DNA of 64,000 nucleotides. Origin: Serinus canaria (taxonomy: Eukaryota; Chordata; Aves; Passeriformes; Fringillidae). The first letter of the stretch is position 1. Every line of letters starts with the position of its first letter. The position numbers and the translations under genes were made by a program. Of the stretch, positions 47,380 to 59,935 are shown piece after piece. Location of the stretch: assembly GCF_022539315.1 (NCBI RefSeq), contig NC_066337.1, positions 5,483,930 to 5,547,929 of the forward strand, in the 5' to 3' direction. The notes under the pieces were generated by a model. The model was not told where the DNA came from. It saw only the letters and a list, made by a program, of their open reading frames with translations, and did no database searches.

Positions 47380-47960
47380 GAAGCAGGCCATTTTTCAGAT
47401 AAATGATTTATACAGAAGATGCTATGGATGACCCAATGCTGACCTGTTTGAATTAATTCCAGCATTTGAGCTTCCATTTCTATTAAAACTCCATTTACCA
47501 GGAAAGTGAAAAGGTAATTATCGTCCCCAGCTTTAAATCACTCCACTGCTGAATTATTAAAGGGAAGAATTAAAAATAATCAGGCTTTTTCATTATACTT
47601 CATAGAGAGGAAATTAAAGGTGTAAGAATGTATTTTTTGCTTGAATTTAAGTATTCATTTCTGAGATTTATGTAGAAATAGAAATTATTCTCCCTGCGTG
47701 CCCAGCTCATTTTCTTTATGAAGACACACAGATACACACATGGGGGGAAGGCAAAAAGTAAAAGCCCTCTTGTAAAATGAAAAAAAAAAGAAAAAAGAAT
47801 AGAAGGAAGAAAGGATTTAACATGAAGAAGTATAGGAGAGCGTTTTGCATTTTAATACCCTTTTTTCTGCACAATTACACCTCTGAGTGATCCAGCAGAG
47901 GGAGATTAAGCCGCTACTAATTTCAGATATACAGTTGTAAAATGCTAGGTTAGTTCTTAT
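47380..47960. other. AT-rich CNE-like segment
   Basis: About 580 bases with ggtaattatcgtccccagct, gctgaattattaaaggg, cattatacttcatagagagg, tgaatttaagtattcatttc and aagccgctactaatttcag. It is AT-rich and complex in sequence, with isolated CpGs and short A runs only around 47780. This is one of the best candidates for a conserved enhancer in the window. Confidence 0.36.
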
Positions 47961-48325
47961 CAGGAGATGTAAGAAAATCCGACAGTGTCAGGCAGCAGGA
48001 GAGAGCTGATTGCTTCTGCTGCCTGCAAACCCACGGGAGAGGCTGCGGCAGCACCGGAGCATTCCAGGGACGTGCCTGCTCCCAGGGAAGGGACTCACAA
48101 CCTGACACAAACCCTCCCGTCACAAATTCCAGCCCTGGTGCTCTTTGCAGAGTGAAAATGGGCTGGGAATGGTCCATCAGTGAGAGCTCACACCTTCCCA
48201 CCTCCCTGGGAAAGGGAGGGAACTGCAGCAGGAACAGCCAAGCTGGTGCCTGGATTTCCTAGCTGGAGCAGGGAATCTAGGCCAGCCAACATCTGTCCCT
48301 GGCAAAGCAATCAGAAAAGCTGATA

Positions 48326-48590
48326 TTGGATTCAATTGATAAAGAATTAAAGGGCAGAAATATAATTAACATCAGTCAACATGGTTTTATGGAAAATAGG
48401 TCTTGTCAGTCAAATCTGATTTCATTCTTTGATGAGATTACAAGTTTGGTTGATAAGGGGAACTGCAAAGATATAATATATTTAGCTGTTGTAAGACGTT
48501 TGACTCTGTATCTCACAACTTTCTGATTAAAAAATTAGTGTTATATGATATCGGTGGAGCACGTGGTAAATGGATTAAGAATCCTATTTC
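48326..48590 (+). pseudogene. Reverse transcriptase remnant of CR1/L3 LINE
   Basis: This is the readable part of the RNA-dependent DNA polymerase domain of the LINE ORF2. The first frame runs to about 48490, then a one-base shift moves to the frame reading TFDSVSHNFLIKKLVLYDIGG. At the shift the motif A core has lost the Asp of LDFSKAFD (it now reads LAVV), so catalysis would be lost even without the frameshift. No stop-free path crosses the whole region. Confidence 0.82.
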
Positions 48591-48626
48591 TGATGGAAGG
48601 GGCTGTCCATGGAGGAGAGAACACTG

Positions 48627-48641
48627 GAGAGAGAGAGAGAG
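48627..48641. repeat. (GA)n microsatellite
   Basis: Seven GA units inside the LINE remnant, in the part where coding similarity is lost. Confidence 0.85.
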
Positions 48642-49369
48642 GCACAAGTGGAGCTTTAATAACACATTTCCAGCCTTGGACTCAGCTCCCCTCAACGATC
48701 TTGATATGAAGAATTAAATTAATCCTAATGAAGTTTGCAGGAAGCCCGAAGATCTAAGGGAAGGAATATGGCAAAAAAGGGGGAGAGAACAGGAATTCAC
48801 TGGAGTGGGGCTGGTGTGTGGACAGGGCTTTCCCTGGAAAAGACCAAAGGCAGATGCAGAGCAGGCTGAGAGTGCTGATCCATCCTCCCCGGAGAGTGGC
48901 AGAGAGAGCTCCATCCTTTCAGTTGATCCGAGATTGAGGAGTGACTTGACTAGAGCAGATAAAAGCCTTTGTGGGGAGACAATAGCAGGTGCTGAAGGCC
49001 TCGTTAATCTGGGAAGGATTAAAAAAAAAAAGGAAAAAAAGAGAGAGAGACAGCCCAATGACTGCAAGATGAAGCCAAAGAAATTCAAATGAGAAATTAG
49101 GCCCAAATGCCTGACTGAAATGTGATTAAATACCAAAACCTGCTCAAATTCTCAAGCTCCAAACACATTTAGTGCTTTACGAAGTGGTTGCTGAAACAAC
49201 AAAACTGATCTTAACCCAGAACCGAGGTAAGACTTAACTTGATAAGCCTGGCTTTACTGTCCTCCTGCTCAGTGCCCAAAAGTCTCCCCAAGTCTTTCCT
49301 TTTTACCACGTTCTGCACAGAACTTTGACTACCACATCTCCTGGGCAATGATTTTATTATCCCTTAAAC

Positions 49370-49480
49370 GGAAAAGAACTTGCAGCCCTTTTAATAATAC
49401 TTTACATCTCTCCAGGGTTTTCCCTTTTAGGAGCTCAAAGAGCTCTGCAAATAACTATTATTCCTCATGTTCCCACCCCG
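49370..49480 (+). mobile_element. MIR-like ancient SINE relic (5' part)
   Basis: tactttacatctctccaggg, aggagctcaaagagctctgc and aataactattattcctca resemble the head of the amniote element that reads ctttacatc, gagctcaaagcgctttac and aaacattaactaat before the cattttacagatg core. The core part is missing here, whereas the relic at 24885 has only the core side. Assigned from memory and diverged. Confidence 0.45.
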
Positions 49481-52400
49481 GGTCTTCCTTTCCATCAGAC
49501 AGATCTGGGAAGAGGCTGAGCTGACACGATTTGCTCTGTGTTGTACAAGGTATCAGCTGGTTTTTGATACTAGATGAGAACATGGAGACATTTTCCATCC
49601 CTGCTCTGCTTCTTTTGCCTCCACCATCAATCCATCCATCAGCTGGGTGGAAATTCTGATTAAAAATTAGGCAGAGATGCCTTTGGATAAAGCAGAAACA
49701 CAGTTTTGAAACACTGTTAGAAAGGAACACCTTCATTTTTCATTTCAAGTCACAACATGACTTTTATACTATTATCTTCTCAAGGCAAAACTGGAAAGAA
49801 ATATTGCAGTCGCCCCAAAACAATGTTTCTTCCAAAAAATTGCATTTCAGAGGGAAAAGGAGAAGTAGATTTTAATCCAGAGTAAGAAAGCTGACATGCC
49901 CTGTTGGGATGGATACTGCAGGCAGAGGAACAGACAAGCCAGCAAGTAGGTCAGTAGGTAAACAGGGGATGGATTATGCTGTAAATGGATTAATAAATAT
50001 GCAAGTAGAAAAAACAGAGGCACCTTTCCATTCCCCTGCCCTCCCTTCCCACCACGAGAGTCTGTAATGTATTAGGGGAAACGCTGCTGAGGTGTCAGAA
50101 CAATTTCTATTAAAGGTAATTTTCTAATGAAAAGGTTATAAGAGACTGTGTCAGAGCTAATCAAAATTCAATCTCCCTGTCACCAAACAGCACAATCCTG
50201 CTCCAGCAGCTCTGCCTTGGGGGGTTGTACAGAGTGAGGAGCTGGATTCCCATTCCAGAGCTCCACGATCCTCACCAGAGCACGGGCACAAGGAATATTT
50301 CACTCCTCAGCAAGCCATGCCCTCTCAGGGAGGACTTTTTCCGTGCCTCCAGCATTTCCCTTCAATTATCCCTCTCATTCCTTCATGTCCCTCCCAACCT
50401 TCCTCTGCTCCCTGTCTTCCCCAAGCCACCAGAGAGGATTGGAGGCAGGATTACTTATTGATAGCAGCAGCCACCCTCCTCAATCCAGTCAGGGCTGCTG
50501 GCTAATCCCTCTAATGAGTTGGTTTAGCCCTGGCAGCTGAGCTAACCTGCCTGTTTAACTCCATGTTCAACTCCCAGCTCTCCCTCCACCCCCTCCCAGC
50601 TGCTGAGCAGAAGCTGCAGAACAAGAGATTGTCCTCAGCCCTAAAATAATTTTTAATTCCTTTAGAGGGTGCCTCAGAGAGCCCCACACTTTTGTCTCTC
50701 CAGCAGCACGAGCTGGAATAAAACAGGAGGGCAGATCCACTTCCCTCTCCATCAAACACCATTTGAGAAATGCTATTATGACATCCAAGAAGACAATCTG
50801 GAAAGGTGCTGCCTGTTTCTCATCCAGTTTGTGTTTCCCTGCCATCCTTGCTGGCAGGAATAAAGGGTTTGGTTTTTTTTTTCCTCCCTTTCCTTATTAA
50901 GATTAAACTGTCACCAGCTTCCCCATTCCACTGGTTTGTTGGGACCTTCAAAGCCTGGAACTGTATTAAATATTCAGTCTACTCCTTTTGGCTACATTTC
51001 AGAGCCTGTATCCCTCCCTTTAATTGCTCTGTCAAGAATAGATGAAAGTTTGATACCCAAGCTTTGACTGGGAAAAACTCAAACACTTTGGGCTCTGCTG
51101 TTTTATTTATTTAAAGAGGAAATATCGGGAATACTCTGCTTAAATTAAGCTCTGTGAGACTGCTGAGGACTTCCTTTCTCATTTGTTCTTTTATGCATCC
51201 TCCCATTAACTCTTTTCGCTGCTAGTTTTTGTTATGCTGAATTACATTCATGGGCCCTCCTTTATCTCTTTCTCTCTTTTGTCACCAAGTTCACAACTCC
51301 TCAAACACCTCTTCTGTAGCAGTGCCCTGCCCTGTAATCTCCCAGGAATGCAGATGGAGATTTCCATCCAAGGAGAAAGCTCCCCGGGGCATTGAGGTGG
51401 CAGAAAGCAGAATTTGGAGACAACTTGGCTGCCAGAGATGAAACAACCACAGCATCCTCTGCAGGGCTTCAAAGGCTGCCTCTCATTCATATGCACCCAA
51501 CAGAAGCTCCTTAATCTGCACCACATCGGTTCACTCCTCGAGTGGGCTGAGCCCTCAGCCAGGTCTCCAGGGCTCTTCCCCTCGTTTTGCCTCTCCTGAG
51601 CATCTTTGTTCTTGCTCTGAGCCCTGCTCCGTTCTCCAGCAGTTTTCCAAGCACAAATTCAGCTCCCTCCTGTTGCAGGCTGCAGCTGGAAGGAGATTTT
51701 GGTTTGTTTGGGTTTTATTTCCTTCGCTTTTTCCTTCTCGCTGAGGTCTGGAGAGGGTGGGTGAGCACATCTGTGCCAGGAGCAGGGGCAAGGACAGCTC
51801 CCATCACAGCAGCCACGCCAGCTGTGCTGCCCTCCTGCTTCCCTTGATGTAATTAACATCTCTTCCTCACTGCCTGCAATCACCCTCTCCCAGCAATGAG
51901 CATTCCTTGTCATTAGGGCCTTAAAAACCTCCATTATGAGCATGGAAATGGCAGGGAAATATTTTACTACTCCAATTTCCTGTTGTGCCATTGCCAGCGA
52001 GTCCTGATATGATTGCTGAGCATCTCCAAGCTGCACCAGCAGCTACAGCAGCAGGCCCACGCCGTGCTTGCAACCAGGCTGACAGCACAGCAAGGTCAAG
52101 GTTTTCCAGGATTTTCCTTTGAGGAAAGAGTGGGGATGGATAGAGGAAAGCAAAGGAGAACCTGATCTGCTTCCCTGACCCAACAGGCAGCACGGTCTCG
52201 AGGTAAAAGCAGGAAACTGGGCCATGTTTATGGTACAGGAAGAGAAATCTCAGTTTCTCTGGCAGCATCAGTGAAGGATTTGGACCTGCTCAGATTTTCC
52301 TGCATTAGCAGCATCTGAGCTCTGGCCCAGCAGCTCTCCCCATCAGCTGGTACCTTCCACAGGCACTTGGATCTCTTGGGTTCTGTCAGCTCCTTTCTCA

Positions 52401-54299
52401 GGTCTGGCCAAGCTGTCTCCTCTTCTCCCAGGAAGAGCAGGATCTTGTGTTCCAGAGGGATGCTGGCCTCTCCTTCCCTTCCCCACAGCCAAGAAAACCC
52501 CTCCTGACCCCCCTGCCCAGCCCCTGTCCCACGGAGGTGCTGCCAAGGCTCCTTCAAACACAAACTCTTCTCCTCAATAACATTTCCAATGCAAATTCCA
52601 GTTCTGTTTACAGGCACACAGGCTCAGGGGGAAGCACAGGGAAGAATTTATCCTCCACCTCCAAAAAAAGCTGTGTGAAGCCCATGTAGCAGTTTTCATC
52701 CTTTTCTCTCCTGTGTTTGTGTTTGTTGTAGGGTACAAGGGATGCTGGATCCCATCTCTCCAGACAGGTTTTCCACCTCATGCACACAAAGGTCTCTGCA
52801 AGCAGAACCCACTGAATACACACAAAATATTTCTCCCCAAGTTGCCTAACAAACCCCTAAAGGCAGAACCTGCAGCCAAGGTGCAGAGGAGAGATAGCAA
52901 ATCAGGCACTGCAGCGCTTTCAACTCCAATTTCCTTGTCCTACCTCCTGATAAGGTGCTGCTGAGACCTCTTCCATTTCTCTGTTCCACTCTAGCATGTG
53001 GATTTGGCACTCGTGAACTTTTTAATTTCATAAACCACCGGTGCTTTGCCTTCCCTTTTGCACCCCTGTGCCTTCTTGGAGCTCTCTGAGCCAGGTGCAG
53101 CCACCTGATAATTCCCTGTAATGCAATCACAGGGCCCCAGTGCCAGGACTGAGCTGAGCTACAGCCTCCACTCAAGGACACCACTGCTGATAAAAGGGAC
53201 CTCAGAGTGATGTGGAACTTGAGCCACATCACACAAACCCCCTGATTTTGCTGCTCCTCACACCGACATCCTCCTGGTGGACAAAATCCTGCTTGCCTGC
53301 ATTTCCCAAGCTCCACACATCTCATCTGCAAGAATATTGGTGCAAAAATAGCAGCCTTTGGCTTGCTGGTGAGTGCTTGATACCCTCAGTGGCCCTGAGG
53401 AAAGGCACACACTGCTGGTGCCTTCCTGGAGGAAAATCCCACCCCTCTTTTTGCACTCAAGCCATCGGGACCAGCACAAGGCAGTGGTGCTCATCCAGTC
53501 AAAGGGGGAAAGGCAGGGAAGTTGAGAGAGGTTAAACAGATTTAGGAACACTCTCAGCCTTTTGTGCACCCCCCCCTGTGCTTAGGGGCAGCCCACATCA
53601 GATTAAATCCTCTTTAAGAGCTGCTCTGGCTTTGCCCCTGGACCTTTCTGTTTGTTCCCTTGGAGACAAGCCCTGGAAGCTTCTCTAAGAGCCCTGAGTG
53701 CTCTCATTTCTGCCTCAGCTGCCATCCACTCTGACCAGTGGCCAAGCTGGGGATGGACAGGGAAGATAAAACAAGGCAATGGGCTCCTGCAGGGGAAAAA
53801 CTCCTGGGTTAGCAGCTTGCACCTGCCTGCAGACACAAATTGTGATTTGTGTGCTCAATGGCACTCATCCTTGCACTGCCATGGCTGGTCAGGGCATTTC
53901 TGCTGAGATCAGAAGCCTCATCTGGATGTGCACACACAGCTCAGGAGCCCTGACACTGGGCCAGCCTGCAGGGAAGTGGAATTTACAGGTGAACACACTC
54001 ACCTGCCCAGAGACCTGGTGCAAAGATCCTGGTGTCCCATCCAAGGACAGCTCAGGCAGAATTGAACACTCACACTCTCCTGTTTATGTCCCCATCCTGG
54101 GGTCTTGAAATCAAACCAACCTTTTCACGAGTTCCCATTGACTGCAAGAGATAATCCATGCCTGGTTTTAAACACAGGAATGCCCTTCCCTGCTGCCTTC
54201 CCCCAATAACTTTCTTTTCTCCTGGATCAGAAATTGAAGTTCAATGGGACAAATAGATCTCACTCAAGGATCTGATAAAAGCTGAGTTTAAAAGCAGTA
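49481..54299. other. Noncoding sequence with CNE-like blocks
   Basis: No gene or repeat family is recognised. Blocks with CNE texture: 49780-50190 (attaaaggtaattttctaat, gagctaatcaaaattcaatc) and 51040-51260 (gggaatactctgcttaaatt, tcccattaactcttttcgct). The rest is GC-moderate with overlapping frames that include Ser/Pro-rich translations. Confidence 0.45.
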
Positions 54300-56039
54300 G
54301 ATACCCAGTTGTGTCTTTCTCTGGCCTCGGCTCAGGGGTTAGGAGGGAGTTATGATGCAGGAGTAGGAATATTTAATAACAAGAGGAAGATTTGAACCAG
54401 TTGTAGAGCTAAAACATGGAAATTGCAGAGCTAATTAGGGGTTTGAGGGAGGTTTACTCTTAAATGGTCATGAATGAATGGGGAGTGGATGAGGGAGGAG
54501 CAGAGAGATTCGTGTATGAGTGGGAATTAACAGTTGTAAAGATGAAATTTGGCTTTGTTTTGTGGTTAGGGCTGGGATATGACAAGACTGCCATCAGAGT
54601 CTGGATGATTTCAGCCTGTGCTGTGTAAGACTGGCCAATATTCTGAGTTCCCTTTTGTTTCACTTATTTGGGAGAAGATCCATCTATGGATGTGGAGATT
54701 AAAATGGCTTTTTTCCTTGTCACTTTGGGTGCTGATTTTAATCAGGGAGGGTTTTTTTCCTTCTCCTTTCACAGCTCCATTTCTAAAGAAAAAAGAACAG
54801 CTCAGAGAGAAATTGGAGCTGCTCCCAGGACAAATGGGCCTGACTGGCAGTGCATAAAATTACCACTGTCTCTTCACCTTGCTTTCTGCAATCCCTTTAT
54901 TAACTAACTGAATCCTCAGTCATTCTCTCTTGCCCAGCTCATTCATTCTCTTCCTTTCTCTCTCTTTACTCCCAGCTAAAAGGTTCATTATCTCGTGCTC
55001 CTGGACTAGTCATGCACCCAGATCATGGGACAGAGCAATTACACGTCCTGCCAATGTCCCCAAGCCACCCAGCTGGTGGCAGCAGGCACCTCTGGCCCTG
55101 TGGGGCTCTGTTTCCTCATGGGATGATGCACCTGGCTGGGACTTTTTTCATTTCCAGACAAGGTGGAATCCTGCCCTCCCATGAGCAGGGGCAGGCAGGA
55201 AGAGGAAACTGCTGTGAATTATGGCAGAATCCTCAGCCAGCCCAGGGTTTTGCCTCCAGCCAAGGAGAAATCCCACATGTTGCATGTGGGGCTAATGCAG
55301 CTCTTGTTGCTGCCCTTGGACAGTGAACCCCACTCCCATGATCTGCCATCTCACCCCTCCTCAGAGTCCTTTAGACTCCTGCCACCACCTTCCTCATGAG
55401 TGGAAAAGGGGCCAGTTCTCATTCCAGCCTCTCAAAAAGGCTCCAGACACAGCCCCAGCTGTCAGTCAAAGCACACATCCAGGTTTCAGTTCCAGCAGGG
55501 TAATTAATTTCCATCCAAAGACCGGAGGAAAGGTGTATTTGTTCAATGACTGCATTAACAATTTGTTCTTCTGCTCAGTATGTGTTCTGGCATTTTATTA
55601 AGATTTTTTTTTTTTCTGGGGGTGGGGAACAAAGACTAATAAAATGTGCTAATGACAAATACCAGCTGTGTGAAGAGGAGACATAAAAGGGACAAGATGA
55701 TTCGTGGGCTGGATTGTAAAAGGCTCTGAACCCTCAGTGCACAGACTGGGCTGAGGAAGAGCTGACACCACTCTTTTTCTAAAAGGTGATGGATTTCTGG
55801 CACTTAAATCTTGCTTATTATGGTGTGATGGGGTCTGAGGGAGCCCAGCCCTCCCCCAGCAGGTGCTGTCTGACATTTCACCTTTTCTCCTTGCACTCCC
55901 TGGACCGGCTTCAACTCAAGGAAAGGAACCAGTCCCACTTCCCAATGCAGAGGCTTTTCCTGCTCTCCTCATCCCTCCTTGCTTGTGCATTCAAGTCTGA
56001 TGCTCCTGGGCAGTTTCATGGCCGCCAGACTTCATCCAG
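54300..56039. other. Noncoding sequence, nothing specific recognised
   Basis: Unique sequence with a T run at 55603-55616. 54340-54560 has an AT-rich, gagg-containing texture. No feature is supported. Confidence 0.45.
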
Positions 56040-56520
56040 GATAAATTAAAATTTTTTTACTTCTTTAATATTTTGTAGCTGACAGGACAATAAATAACTA
56101 AAATACCCCTGTTTTGTTGCAGCAAATATTGTTTTACTGGAGATGGAGGCAGATATGACCCTCAATATACTGCCCTTCACTGCAGTTATTTTCTCTTCTC
56201 TCTATTATTTGGTGAAGTTTTCTAGAACCATTTATATTTTTCCGTATATCACTTTAAAATCAGAAAGAGCTTTAAAAAGTAAATTGCATTTTTCTCTGGT
56301 CACAGAGCCTTAGATTTCTTGCTCTTCTCTTTGATTTTCCTTTTTTTTTTTTTTTTTTTTTTTTTTGCTAAAGTAAATAAACAACAAAAATTTTTACAGC
56401 ACTCTCAAGAGGTTATATTCTGGTCATTTCTCATGGTTGTTTTTCAGTGTTCAGTGACAATTATTACTAAAAAAGAACAATTTTTCAAGCCAGGACCTAG
56501 AATGTAAACTATGATTTCTA
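56040..56520. other. AT-rich CNE-like segment with T26 tract
   Basis: tttaatattttgtagctgac, ttgcagcaaatattgtttta and tttccgtatatcactttaaa are complex AT-rich words with isolated CpG. T26 at 56341-56366 interrupts it. There is no coding signal. Confidence 0.3.
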
Positions 56521-59261
56521 AAGGGTGAAACAATCAGGCTGCATCCCCCTGTCAGAAAAACCCAGGGAACCTCAGTGACCTTGGATGCACTGAGATTTGC
56601 AGAAGTTTTTCAAGTTCTGCACCCCCTGGCACCCTCAGCTTCACTTGCTCCTGCCAGCCACAGAAGGAAGTGCTCCACACACCTTATTTCTGGCACTTGT
56701 CACAGTTAGGTGTCACCCAGCTGCCCAGTGTTCATCCAGGCAGCAGGAGGATGCTGCTGCAGGATGCTGAGCAGGGATCAGCCTCAGAAAAAAGGAGGGC
56801 TCAGGTTTTGCTCAGCCTCCCAGAGCCTCATCTGGCTGTGGGTACCCTGGGGACGAGCTGGGCTTTCTCCTGCTGATCCCACAGAAAGCACCGGTGTTTT
56901 CTCAGCATAACCCAAAGCAGGGTGAGACCTACAGGGCAGCTCACCTTTCCTGTCTGGAGGCAGCCCTAAGTGTTAGAAAGATTGTCCCTCTGATAACTTC
57001 CCCTCATCTCTCATTCCCTCCCAGTAGCTGCTGCCATCTGTTCACACATCCAGGGGTTTTATTTCAAGTGGAAGTCCTTCAGCACTCAAGGAGAGCCTGC
57101 CCCATGACACAGAGCCCAGGTAACACCTCTGCTTTGATCAACGCCCCCTGCAAGTTCCAGGTGTGTCCCCGTCACCTCAGCAGGCTGCAGGGAATCTCTC
57201 AGCACAAAAACCAGCCATGCAGAGCAGAAAGCCTTGTCATCCTGCTTTGTGCCTTGGGATTCACTGAAATCATGGACAGAAGGGCCTCGGGGACAAAATT
57301 CCACTCAAGGAGCTCTCTGCTGTCTGGTCTGAAGGGCTCCAAGAGGGGAAAAGCAGGAGGTGGAATAGGAGCAGGTCAGGGAAGAGTCTCTCCACTTAAA
57401 AACCATTTGATTTTCAAAGGAACAAGGACCAAGGCCTTTCTTGCCCACTTGGTGATGTCAGATGTTGAACTGGCTCCCTGCATGACCACAGGTGCCCACA
57501 TGGTGAATTCAGATGAAAACTCAGCATGGTCCTACAGGACAGTGGCCGACCATGCGTGGACACTTCTGTCCTTGTAAAATGGGAGGAGGTGGCCAGCAAA
57601 CCTCACTGGGGGGATCTCAGTTCTGCACTGAAAGATGCTCAGAGTTTGTCCAAAGCCTTCAGGAGGAATCACAGCTTGAAGACAAACTCCAGAGCTCTCC
57701 TTGCTCTTCCTCTGCCTGGTCGGAGTTTGGAGCGGCCGCCCCACTGCTGCTGGTGACAGGTGTGTGATAACATTGCCATTTCATTAGCAGGGTATTGTTC
57801 AGGAGATTGATGGCTGGCAAGCTAAGAAAAATTGCATCTCCCTCTGCAGCTGCCTGTCTCAGAGACAGCATTCATCACAGAAGGAAGGGAGGGAAGGAAA
57901 ACATGCAGGAGTAAGAACCTGATGCATTGGCATTCCACCGAAACCAGCTGTCTGTGGCTGAGGATCCTGAAGCCTGGGAGTGTTCCCTTTGCTGCTCCAA
58001 CCCCAGGAGAAAGTAGAGAAAATGAGAGTGTTGAGACCACTCTTCCCAGTCTGAAGTTACAGAGGCCTCACCTCTCCTCTGTGCTCAGGAATTATTATTA
58101 TTAAACAGACAGTTCCAAAGCAAAGCAAATATTGACATTAAGCAAGAAAGCAAATGCCATTGTGCTTCTGGGTGCTGGAAGAGAAGAGAGAGACAATGGA
58201 AAGTAGAAGGAAATGAGGCTCTGGAAAGATTTAGAGAGGCTTAGGTTTGTTCCCAAGCCCTCTCAGCATCTACACACTCTCCTTTTGCTGGGATTTGGGG
58301 CTTTCTGCTGGAGACAGGAGCACTGCAAGTGCAGAGGAAGGGCACACTGCAGTGCCATGTGTTTGTGACAAAAAAAAAACAGTTCATATTAAAGCTGCAG
58401 CCTATCCTGCCACTCCTGGAATATCATCCCTGTTTTGTCTGGCCCTCTCCATCCTCTCAGAGGCAGCCTCTGACGTGGGAGGCCTGCGAGAGCTCCCGAT
58501 GCCATGAACAAAACTCACCTCACGCCTGTACACGAAAAATTAAAACCTCATTTGTGTCTGCTGAGCGAACAAACCACAGCTAATGAAATCCCCTCACAAC
58601 AGGACTGAGAGCCACCTCCTTCAAAGCACAGCAGGGGACAAGCACAGCCATTCCTGCTGTGTCCCTCCTGAGTCACAGGGTGACACGTCTTTCATGGCAC
58701 AGGAGGGAGGGAGCTCCTTCACGCCCTGGCAGATGAGCCAAGGAAGATTTAATTTGATTTTACCAGGGGAAAAAACACACACAGACACACAGAGGCAGCA
58801 GCAGGAACGCTCTCCTGCTGTCTCTCTGGGGAGCAGAGGAGCTCTCAGCCACTGCTCCCGCTGAGGGACAGGGAGTTCCCTTCGTGCTCACAAGGTTTGC
58901 AGCAGGGAGGGGACACTCAGGCACTGCCAGCGTGGCCGTGGGCTCTGTCCCTCTGTCCCTCTGTCACTTGTGACGTGCAGGAGCCCAGCAGGGAGGATTT
59001 ATTATGGTCTAACATCCATTCCAGTGAAACCAGACCCATCTCCAAGGCTTGAATAACCTCTCTTGGTATTGTGCAGGACCTCCTCCTCACCAGCTTCACA
59101 CATCCTTAGGGAATGGAGTTGGGAGCTGCTTTTCTCTTTTCTCATGTTTTTGGTTTGGTTTTTTTTTTCCCAGACAGTGAGATGAGAAGCACAGAGAAAT
59201 GTGAATGCCAAAGCTGGGGCCAGGAAGCAGATCTGCACCAGTGCCACTCAGCATCCAGATC
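56521..59261. other. Noncoding sequence, one long unsupported open frame
   Basis: Holds the longest open frame in the window, 227 codons on plus at 56894-57577, with no recognisable domain. A conserved-looking block lies at 57760-57870 (ataacattgccatttcatta, gattgatggctggcaagc). It contains the NotI-like gcggccgc at about 57733, one of only two in the window (the other is at about 19026). A9 lies at about 58370. Confidence 0.4.
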
Positions 59262-59470
59262 TGATCACAGAATCATTGAGGTTGGAAAAGGCCTCCAAGA
59301 CCACCCAGCCTGTGACAGATCCACATCCAGGTGCTCCTTGGACACTTCTGGGGATGGGGACTCCCAACCTGCCTGGGCAGACCCTTGCAATGCCTGACAA
59401 TCATTTTCATGAAGAAATTCTTCCTGATGGTCCATGACAGCCCCCTGACAGTCTCCCTTACCCAAAGGCA
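59262..59470 (-). mobile_element. CR1 LINE 3' end, antisense
   Basis: The plus strand opens gatcacagaatcattgaggt, then tggaaaaggcctccaagacc, ccaggtgctccttggacact, gatggggactcccaacctgc, gaagaaattcttcctgatgg. This is the reverse complement of the CR1 tail whose end is TTTTCCAACCTCAATGATTCTGTGA, the same subfamily type as the copy at 34995. It is the only clear full antisense CR1 tail in the window. It stops just short of the LTR that begins at 59489. Confidence 0.92.
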
Positions 59471-59488
59471 ACCACGTGAGCAGAACCA

Positions 59489-59933
59489 TGTGGGGGGATG
59501 GATTGTAGAACAGAGCTGGTGCTGAAGGCAATCTCAGCCCTGAGGAGCTGCAGCTGTACTAATTACCAAAGAGCAGGAACAGCCCTGCCCTCAGCAGTGT
59601 CCAGTAGGGATGGGTGCTATAAAAGAGTTGAGCTGGCTGAGAGGAGAGCTGCTGGTTGTTGGCTGTGCTGTGAGGAGGAAGGGTTGGGTGGTCGTGCAAG
59701 GGAAGTAATGGTCAGTCTGTGCTGTGAGGGACAGTAAGGGTTGGGTGGCTGTGCCAGAGATGGAAGGAGCCAGCTGGCCAAGCAGAAGAAAGAGAAAAGG
59801 AGTTGGTGTTGTGAGGAGCTGTCTGTGGGAGCTCACAGAGAGAAGGTATGAAAGTCTTACAGTAAGATGATAAATTGGTGATGATAGCCAGGTTCCATCC
59901 ACTGCTGGTGGGTGCCAAGCACTGACCCCAACA
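59489..59933 (+). mobile_element. ERV LTR (445 bp) next to a PBS-like site
   Basis: It begins TGTGGGGGGATGG and ends accccaaCA. U3 holds GAAGGCAATCTCA and GAGCTGCAGCTG, then the TATA box gctataaaagag at 59617. U5 is G/T-rich. Two bases after the terminal CA comes TGGTGGCCTGTAAGGG, as expected for a retroviral primer-binding site, so this was a 5' LTR. An inner tandem duplication of about 38 bp (period 54, starts 59663 and 59717; gggttgggtgg core) lies in the transcribed part. No clear poly(A) signal was found. The same family is represented at 1303. Confidence 0.72.
59617..59628 (+). promoter_or_regulatory. LTR TATA box
   Basis: GCTATAAAAGAG, a near-canonical TATA box at a position suitable for the U3/R boundary of the LTR. 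Nothing suggests present activity. Confidence 0.55.
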
Positions 59934-59935
59934 AT

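Larger units (their letters stand above)
48310..49150 (+). mobile_element. Ancient CR1/L3-type LINE, ORF2 and 3' part
   Basis: Frame pieces match CR1-clade ORF2. At 48326-48480 the translation includes INISQHGFMENRSCQSNLI, then SFFDEITSLVDKG, the hallmark QHGF and DE(I/V)TxLVDKG stretch of the reverse transcriptase. After a frameshift at about 48490 comes FDSVSHNFLIKKL, the second half of motif A (usually YLDFSKAFDTVSH). At 48930-49090 RLRSDLTRADKSLCG, EGLVNL and NDCKMKPKKF match the conserved ORF2 C-terminus. About 400 bp between these parts appear deleted, and an A-rich stretch at 49020 is inserted. The nucleotide tail (aaattcaaatgagaaattag) also fits the family. It is inactive. Confidence 0.85.
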
